A stretch of DNA of 19,839 bases, from contig JAEWEN010000016.1 of the NCBI GenBank assembly GCA_023389275.1, forward strand, positions 1 through 19,839. The letters run 5' to 3'. Below, piece after piece: positions 15,056 to 19,839 of this stretch (position 1 is the first letter of the stretch; the number at the start of each line of letters is the position of its first letter). The notes beneath the pieces were generated by a model that was not told the origin of the DNA, made no database searches, and was given only the letters and a program-made list of their open reading frames with translations. The DNA comes from Bacillota bacterium (GTDB taxonomy: Bacteria; Bacillota; Clostridia; Clostridiales; Caloramatoraceae). A program made the position numbers and the translations under genes.

Positions 15056-16930
15056 TTGTCTGCAAAAATATACGAAAATATTAATCCTAATGATTCTAGA
15101 ACTGCTGGAGAAGAATATCTATTAAATACCTTTAAAAATAGCGAAAGGTTTAATGGTTGGGAAATACACGAACAGCCACATATAAACTCTATGAAACCTG
15201 ACTTTGTATTATTACATCCAAATCGAGGAGTAATTATTATTGAGGTTAAAGATTGGGATTTAAAACTAGATACGTATAAAGAAAATTCATATATTCGAGG
15301 AAGCAACGGAAATTTATATAAAAAAAGTCCTATATTCCAAGTTGAAAACTATAAACAAAATATTTTAACATTAGAGCTAGAAAATAGTATTAATCTTGCT
15401 GAAAACTTTTATGACAATTACTTCGCTTGTATAGAAACTGTAATATACTTTCATAATGCATCAAAATATCAAGCTGTTAAATTTTGTGGAAATGAATCTG
15501 AGTATACAAAAATTTGGACAAGAGAAGATATAGAATATATTAAAAATATAAATAATAACTTAAGTCCATATAAATATACATATGCATTGTGTAAAAACAC
15601 TTCTAAGTTTAATAAAGATAAGCTTTTATCTAATTTAATAGAAGAGCTATCAAAAAAGCTACAATATTCAGACTATCATTACGAAAGAAGACGACCTTTT
15701 GTTTTAGATAAATATCAAGATAAATTAGCACAACTTAAACCTGGATCTATTCGTAGATGGGGAGGAGTTGCTGGATCTGGAAAGTCATTGATTTTAGCTG
15801 AGAAAGCTGTAAGAGCATTGAAACAAGATAATCGTGTACTTCTTTTATCTTTTAATATTACGTTAAAACACTATTTAAGAGATCTTTGTAGTCAGCAATT
15901 TGGTGTAGGTAAATATGAAGGAGAACGTAAAAAACTTGGAACTAATTTATCAATTATGTACTTTCATGAACTACTTAAAAACATAATGAGTACAAACTCC
16001 ATCAATATAGAGATTAAAGAAAAAGAAAATGATTTTACGAAAATCTGGATAGAGACCTTAGAAAATAATTGGAATTATATAGAAACTAAAGATTTATTTA
16101 ACTATGATTATATTTTAATTGATGAAGGTCAAGATTTTAAAGGAGACTGGATAAGATTTCTAAAAAGACTTTTAAATAAAAATGGAGAAATGCTAATTGT
16201 ATATGATAAGGCACAGGATTTATTTGATCATGGTATATGGATTGAAGACCCTAATGAAATTAAAGAAATCGGCTTTAAAGGAAAACCAGGTAATTTAAAA
16301 TACACATATCGTTTACCTAGAGCAATGGTTGAAAAGATAAACACTATTCGTAAACATTTAGAAATGAATCAGGATGATATTTTAAGTTTACCTAATGAAC
16401 AAATAAGTATGCTAGGATCAGCTCGTTGGTTTAATTATACAGCTAATTTTTCTCATGAAAAATTATTGCAAATAGATAAGCATGTAGAAATATTAAGAAA
16501 GTCAAACACTTTAGAAGATATTACTATTATAACTACTAATGAAAATACAGGTGTTAAAATTGTAAAACATTTTGAGGACAAAGGAATAAAAACATTTCAT
16601 GTATATGATTTACATTGCCATAAAGATAGGGATAAACGACGTTCAGAAAAATGGAAATTTCGTGCAGGTATGGGAAGACTAAAAATCACTTCATACCATA
16701 GTTATAAAGGATGGGAGTCACCAAACATTATACTAGTATTAGATTCTCCATCAACAAAATATTTAGATGAAAAAATTGATTGTAAAAAGGCTGATTCTCA
16801 ACTAATAAAAAATGCTTTATTCATTAGCATGTCCCGTGTGAAAGGAAAAACTTCAACAGGAGAATACACATTTACTTGTCTTAATTATTTAAATGAATAT
16901 AATCATTTAAATTCCATATTTGATAACTAA
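15056..16930 (+). CDS. NERD nuclease-domain UvrD-like helicase
   Basis: A 624-residue fusion and the only complete plus-strand gene here. Residues about 15-120 are a NERD (nuclease-related) domain of the restriction-endonuclease fold: GEEYLLNTF, KPDFVLLHPNRGVIIIEVKDW, with Glu19, Asp49, Glu63 and Lys65 placed as a PD-(D/E)xK active site. A superfamily 1 helicase follows: motif I GVAGSGKS (Lys243), motif II DEGQDF (356-361), motif III YDKAQD, motif IV KYTYRLPRAMVE, motif V TSYHSYKGWESPNIILVL, motif VI FISMSRVKG. The Arg in the last motif is kept although the usual VALTR is changed. It probably unwinds and cuts DNA; nuclease-helicase fusions of this kind are frequent in phage defence loci. TTG start, fixed by GAGGTG five bases upstream and by the lack of an in-frame ATG nearby. 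Confidence 0.9.
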   Translation: MSAKIYENINPNDSRTAGEEYLLNTFKNSERFNGWEIHEQPHINSMKPDFVLLHPNRGVIIIEVKDWDLKLDTYKENSYIRGSNGNLYKKSPIFQVENYKQNILTLELENSINLAENFYDNYFACIETVIYFHNASKYQAVKFCGNESEYTKIWTREDIEYIKNINNNLSPYKYTYALCKNTSKFNKDKLLSNLIEELSKKLQYSDYHYERRRPFVLDKYQDKLAQLKPGSIRRWGGVAGSGKSLILAEKAVRALKQDNRVLLLSFNITLKHYLRDLCSQQFGVGKYEGERKKLGTNLSIMYFHELLKNIMSTNSINIEIKEKENDFTKIWIETLENNWNYIETKDLFNYDYILIDEGQDFKGDWIRFLKRLLNKNGEMLIVYDKAQDLFDHGIWIEDPNEIKEIGFKGKPGNLKYTYRLPRAMVEKINTIRKHLEMNQDDILSLPNEQISMLGSARWFNYTANFSHEKLLQIDKHVEILRKSNTLEDITIITTNENTGVKIVKHFEDKGIKTFHVYDLHCHKDRDKRRSEKWKFRAGMGRLKITSYHSYKGWESPNIILVLDSPSTKYLDEKIDCKKADSQLIKNALFISMSRVKGKTSTGEYTFTCLNYLNEYNHLNSIFDN

Positions 16931-16938
16931 AATATAAG

Positions 16939-16970
16939 GAGTGTTCAACTTAATTATAAATTGAACACTC
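16939..16970. terminator. Bidirectional terminator between convergent genes
   Basis: GAGTGTTCAA (16939-16948) and TTGAACACTC (16961-16970) form a perfect 10-bp stem with a 12-base loop, between the stop of the NERD-helicase (16930) and the stop of the minus-strand gene (16987). T-rich sequence follows on the plus strand (TTTATATAACTTTTT); the minus-strand side is less T-rich (CTTATATTTTAG), so it works best for the plus-strand gene. Confidence 0.7.
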
Positions 16971-16986
16971 TTTATATAACTTTTTA

Positions 16987-17778
16987 CTAATAATCAGACT
17001 TTGTTACACGCCAAGCATGAAGCTCTTTTGCATCCGAATAAACTTGTCCAATATATTCAAAATCTCTACCTAAAGCAGTAAAATCTTCTTTTGCTCCACA
17101 TGTACTTAAATTCTTCCAAGAAACAAACTCTTCTCTCATATCAAAATTAGCACCATCTGTTAATATAATTCCACCTTCAACCATTTTGTCTAAAAGAGTT
17201 TCAAATATATTTTTACCAAACCACCATTGACCACTTCCACCTTCTCCTATACTATCCCCTCTATAGAAAAACACTGAAATATTATCTAATGTTAAAAGAC
17301 TCATAAACGCATCTAGCCCATAACTTTTTATACTTACTTCTTTTTCTTCCTTTCCAACTATCCACTTATAACTTTGCATAGGAATAACAACCTCTCCCAT
17401 ACAATTTCCTATGTAAAAATTAAAATTTTCCTTTAGAACTTTTTCTAGTTTTAAACGAATTCTAGATCGTTCTTCTTTTAAACAACTTTTAACAATATCT
17501 TTAGAAAAAAAACATTTCTCACCGTATCTTTTCGTATCTCTTGTATTATCATCTTTATTTATTTCTAAATATCTAAAAGACCTGATAGTATTTCTATCTG
17601 CAAAATGAAACTCATCTAAAGTATCTAAAAATAAAGAAATAGGTTTATATGTATCATCTCCACAACAAGGATAAAACAACTTTCCCTTAGGAATTTCTAT
17701 ATCAAATATTTCTTTAAAGCTTTTTCCAATTGTATATTTAAGACTTTCTAGTCTTTCTTCTCTGCATATTTTTCTCAT
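16987..17778 (-). CDS. Uncharacterised protein with a methyltransferase-like N-terminal motif
   Basis: I do not recognise a named family. The 263-residue protein is soluble with no signal peptide. LFYPCCGDDTYKPISLFLDT near residue 34, followed by EFHFADRN, is arranged like motif I and the acidic end of strand 2 in class I SAM-dependent methyltransferases (strand, Gly-containing loop, helix, strand ending in Asp), but the GxGxG loop is not standard. Later the phrase FYRGDSIGEGGSGQWWFGKN and then MVEGGIILTDGANFD look like a conserved core, with a strand like that of motif IV/V in such folds. It follows the Phd-domain gene with a 21-base gap and a GGGGGA Shine-Dalgarno, so both are probably co-transcribed. 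A catalytic or sensing role alongside that regulator-like protein is possible but unproven. Confidence 0.75.
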   Translation of the reverse strand: MRKICREERLESLKYTIGKSFKEIFDIEIPKGKLFYPCCGDDTYKPISLFLDTLDEFHFADRNTIRSFRYLEINKDDNTRDTKRYGEKCFFSKDIVKSCLKEERSRIRLKLEKVLKENFNFYIGNCMGEVVIPMQSYKWIVGKEEKEVSIKSYGLDAFMSLLTLDNISVFFYRGDSIGEGGSGQWWFGKNIFETLLDKMVEGGIILTDGANFDMREEFVSWKNLSTCGAKEDFTALGRDFEYIGQVYSDAKELHAWRVTKSDY

Positions 17779-17799
17779 AAGTTTTATCCCCCTAAAAAA

Positions 17800-18804
17800 T
17801 TAAAGTTTTATATATCTATCTCTTCCTCTTTCATCTAAACCAATATTTTTAATGAAAGGTATATTTAATCTTATAAAATTCTTTATATATTTTTTAAAAT
17901 CCTGAGAAAGATATGTTACATAGCTACTAAACAAATCTATATCTTTAAACTCTTGTCCTGGTTTCATTGCTTCAACTTTTTTAAGTATTAAATCAGTAAT
18001 CTTAGCTTTTGCCCAATTTTCTAAAGCTTCTCTATGAAGATTCTCCACCCACTGAGAACATAAAATATATTCTCTACCTTTAAAAGTTAAAATTGTATCA
18101 TAATATCTGTTATATCCATTTTTATCTTTCTTTTGATCCTTAAAGTCAATATCTTTTCTAACTTCCTTTAAAACAGGAAAATTCATATTAAAAACCTTTT
18201 TAGAATATTTCTCATCTTGCATTAAATTAAATTCATCATCATCTACCATTCCTTCATGAATTAAAAACTTAATTAAATTTCTAGCCTTTTTACCTATTCT
18301 TACTACTTCTTCAATATCATCTAGATTTTCAATACCTCTTTTTTTCAAAAGATTAGATTCACTTTCTAAAATCTCTTTTGCCTTAGCTAAAGTATCCTCA
18401 TCTAATCTATAAGAGTTAATAATATTTTCTAAAGCCTCTATTTCTAAATTTCTACTAAAAATTCTTCTAGCAGCAGAAGATCTTGATCTTCTAGATGCTA
18501 AAGTAAACATACTTAGCTTTTCATTAAGATTTAATTCCTCTTTGAAATCATAATAATAATCTATAAATATTTTCTTTCCAATTTTGTTCAAAAGACTTTC
18601 AACACTTTCATCACTTGGTCTTATTACTTGTCTTTCAACACTTTTGAATAACTCCTCATACTTTTCAAGACTTAACAAAACTATTTTCGGCTTATTATCT
18701 TCAAAAACAAAAAGTTCTCCTTCATTTTCAACCATATCAAAAATCTTACTAGAATCCTCTTTAATCTCTGATATAGCAACAATTTTATCAATATCTATTT
18801 TCAA
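17800..18804 (-). CDS. Phd/YefM antitoxin-domain protein with long C-terminal extension
   Basis: The N-terminal 60 residues match the Phd/YefM antitoxin fold: IVAISEIKEDSSKIFDMVEN, EGELFVFEDNKPKIVLLSLE, KYEELF. Normal Phd/YefM antitoxins are about 80-90 residues; this one continues for about 270 more. The extension contains SARRIFSRNLEIEALENII, a Glu/Lys-rich helical part, and GREYILCSQWVENLHREALE, and may be an effector or second DNA-binding domain. No toxin gene adjoins it; the next gene in the operon is the uncharacterised 263-residue protein. The start is probably TTG at 18804: AAGGAG sits 9 bases upstream of it, while for the ATG at 18813 the same Shine-Dalgarno would touch the start codon. 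A 17-bp inverted repeat upstream fits autoregulation through the Phd domain. Confidence 0.8.
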   Translation of the reverse strand: MKIDIDKIVAISEIKEDSSKIFDMVENEGELFVFEDNKPKIVLLSLEKYEELFKSVERQVIRPSDESVESLLNKIGKKIFIDYYYDFKEELNLNEKLSMFTLASRRSRSSAARRIFSRNLEIEALENIINSYRLDEDTLAKAKEILESESNLLKKRGIENLDDIEEVVRIGKKARNLIKFLIHEGMVDDDEFNLMQDEKYSKKVFNMNFPVLKEVRKDIDFKDQKKDKNGYNRYYDTILTFKGREYILCSQWVENLHREALENWAKAKITDLILKKVEAMKPGQEFKDIDLFSSYVTYLSQDFKKYIKNFIRLNIPFIKNIGLDERGRDRYIKL

Positions 18805-18878
18805 AATTAACATCTCCTTAAAAGTAATATTTAATTTTCAAATACATATTATCATGTTTTTGTTATTTTGTATACCCC

Positions 18879-18920
18879 TTAACTTTACTTTTGTTTTTAC
18901 ATTAACAAAAGTAAAGTTAA
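18879..18920. promoter_or_regulatory. 17-bp-arm inverted repeat, possible operator
   Basis: TTAACTTTACTTTTGTT (18879-18895) and AACAAAAGTAAAGTTAA (18904-18920) are perfect arms around an 8-base loop, 66-107 bases upstream of the first possible start (18813) of the Phd-domain gene. Neither strand has a T-run after it, so it is not a terminator. Phd-family proteins bind palindromes upstream of their own genes, which makes this a candidate operator (inference). Alternatively it is a leader hairpin. Confidence 0.55.
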
Positions 18921-18955
18921 CAAATACAATCCTTTATATCCTTATAAAAAAAATT

Positions 18956-18983
18956 AAAAGGTGTTTAATATTAAACACCTTTT
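18956..18983 (-). terminator. Terminator after the membrane-anchored protein gene
   Basis: AAAAGGTGTTTAAT / ATTAAACACCTTTT (18956-18969, 18970-18983), a perfect 28-base palindrome with a tight turn, followed on the minus strand by AATTTTTTTTATAAGG. It lies 30 bases after the stop codon of the upstream gene. Confidence 0.8.
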
Positions 18984-19012
18984 AATCATATTAATCTTTA
19001 TTTACATAGTCT

Positions 19013-19594
19013 CTATGGTACATATACTTCTTTAATCCCTACTATTTTATCACCTTTAATTGTTATATCTAAAATATCATCTGTAGAAATAGTTGATACA
19101 AACTCATCATAACTTACATTCATATAACTATTATACCTATTGTTATAATCTAAAATTTTAAACCTAGCATTTTCAGATACCTTATAAGTTCTAAGTTTTG
19201 GATTATCATTTACAATGTAATAGTCATTTAGATAATTTGAATCATGATAAAAATAAATCATATCTACCACAAAATACACTCCATCACTTCTATATAAAAC
19301 ATCAGCTAAATAATAATAAACATCATAATCCTTACTTTCAGCTTTTTTAGACTCAACTTTTTGAGTTTTAACCACTTCTACCTTTTTCTCTTTCTGAACT
19401 GAATTAGCACTCTCTTTTTCTGCTTCCTTAGGCTTTTCTTCTTCCTGTGCTTTTTCTTCTACCTTAGATCCATTTAACTTTTCAACATTTTGAACCTCTT
19501 TATAAGGCGCATTTTTATAAGCAAAAAAAGCTCCTACACATAATCCTGATACTAATGTAGCTACAATTGATAAAAATATTGCAAGTCCCTTCAA
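19013..19594 (-). CDS. Membrane-anchored extracellular protein, unknown function
   Basis: Not recognised. The protein has one N-terminal membrane segment (GLAIFLSIVATLVSGLCVGA, then FFAYKN), a Glu/Lys-rich linker (about residues 30-80; EEKAQEEEKPKEAEKE) and a C-terminal domain of about 110 residues, rich in Tyr and Asp and probably beta-stranded (YDVYYYLADVLYRSDGVYF, ending ITIKGDKIVGIKEVYVP). The charged linker probably holds that domain away from the membrane on the outside. The longest frame starts with TTG at 19618, but AGGAGGGG lies inside it; the start is more likely TTG at 19594, about 6 bases after that Shine-Dalgarno, giving 193 residues beginning (M)KGLAIF. It has its own terminator and is separate from the Phd-domain operon. 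Confidence 0.8.
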   Translation of the reverse strand: MKGLAIFLSIVATLVSGLCVGAFFAYKNAPYKEVQNVEKLNGSKVEEKAQEEEKPKEAEKESANSVQKEKKVEVVKTQKVESKKAESKDYDVYYYLADVLYRSDGVYFVVDMIYFYHDSNYLNDYYIVNDNPKLRTYKVSENARFKILDYNNRYNSYMNVSYDEFVSTISTDDILDITIKGDKIVGIKEVYVP

Positions 19595-19775
19595 AAATTC
19601 CCCTCCTAAAACATACAATTAAATAATTTTATTTATACAATATAATTATATAAATATCTCTTGTATTATTTTGTAAAATTATAGCACATTTATTTTATAA
19701 CTTAAGTTAAACATTAATCTTTAAGTTGTTTTAAATTAAAATAAACTACTTTAATATAATACAAAACCTGTTTAA

Positions 19776-19797
19776 TTTACTATAGTTATATAGTAAA
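19776..19797. promoter_or_regulatory. 22-bp inverted repeat in leader of the next plus-strand gene
   Basis: TTTACTATA-GTTA-TATAGTAAA: perfect 9-bp arms with a 4-base loop, 27 bases before the Shine-Dalgarno at the right edge and 15 bases after a TATAAT at 19755-19760. Its place around the likely transcription start suits an operator. The rest of the stretch from 19619 is AT-rich with no gene. Confidence 0.45.
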
Positions 19798-19823
19798 ATT
19801 AACTAAATGATAAAAGCGTTTAT

Positions 19824-19836
19824 TAAGGAGGTGATC
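19824..19836 (+). promoter_or_regulatory. Very strong Shine-Dalgarno of a gene beyond the window
   Basis: TAAGGAGGTGATC is complementary over 13 bases to the 3' end of 16S rRNA (GATCACCTCCTTA, known from other bacteria). The start codon would fall just after 19839. The downstream gene is unseen but should be translated strongly. Confidence 0.7.
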
Positions 19837-19839
19837 TCT

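Noticed and set aside
14965..15306. Antisense reading frame of 113 codons across the start of the NERD-helicase
   Set aside because: It lies opposite a well-supported nuclease domain and the divergent promoter region, has no good Shine-Dalgarno and no recognisable domain.
18879..18920. Terminator at the long inverted repeat
   Set aside because: No T-run follows on either strand, and a good terminator for the upstream gene is already present at 18956-18983.
19821..19839. 3' end of a 16S rRNA gene on the minus strand
   Set aside because: The sequence matches the anti-Shine-Dalgarno for 13 bases but then reads TCT where 16S genes continue CAGCC; there is no further rRNA similarity.
1..19839. 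CRISPR array, tRNA, rRNA, insertion sequence or integrase
   Set aside because: I saw no regularly spaced repeats, no tRNA-like cloverleaf, and no transposase or integrase motifs in any reading frame, although the flanking direct repeats suggest past insertion.

Overview
The window is very AT-rich with short intergenic gaps. Ribosome binding sites are strong and purine-rich (AGGAGG, GGGGGA), several genes start with TTG or GTG, and two lipoproteins carry a GC lipobox. This points to a low-GC Firmicute, most likely Clostridium sensu stricto; the species cannot be fixed from the sequence. Almost every gene lies on the minus strand; the only complete plus-strand gene is the NERD-helicase at 15056-16930.

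Region 1 (about 200-9760) is the most unusual part. Seven minus-strand genes form one tightly packed unit, in transcription order: a short dynamin-like GTPase (8258-9601), a full-length dynamin-like GTPase (5953-8235), a small protein with a Gly-rich hydrophobic tail (5444-5941), a HerA/FtsK-type ATPase with an unusual Ser/Thr- and Gly-rich insert (2178-5429), an HNH/Endo VII-type nuclease toxin (1606-2178), a probable DUF6985-type immunity protein (1181-1576) and a WYL-domain regulator (249-1154). A TATAAT box and a 17-bp palindrome precede the first gene. Nearly identical 46-bp direct repeats that include a transcription terminator (202-247 and 9712-9757) flank the unit, so it looks like a cassette inserted behind the terminator of the secreted-protein gene. 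My reading (inference) is a conflict system, either interbacterial competition or phage defence. In it a dynamin pair works on membranes, a membrane-associated ATPase pumps or loads a substrate, and a nuclease is held in check by its immunity protein.

Region 2 (9751-12329) holds ordinary envelope genes: a secreted protein with helical repeats and an Ig-like domain, a TVP38/VTT-family membrane protein, and a small lipoprotein. A partial second lipoprotein at 1-119 would have been their neighbour before the cassette arrived.

Region 3 (12465-16930) has two divergent superfamily 1 helicases with different N-terminal domains: a RelE/ParE-like fold on one and a NERD nuclease on the other. The first appears to have lost the last 25 or so codons of its reading frame through a one-base shift. 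The pair looks like a defence or DNA-repair locus.

Region 4 (16987-19839) has a Phd/YefM-domain protein with a long C-terminal extension and no adjacent toxin, followed in the same operon by an uncharacterised protein. Upstream lies a membrane-anchored protein of unknown role. The window ends in the leader of a plus-strand gene whose Shine-Dalgarno is complementary over 13 bases to the 3' end of 16S rRNA.
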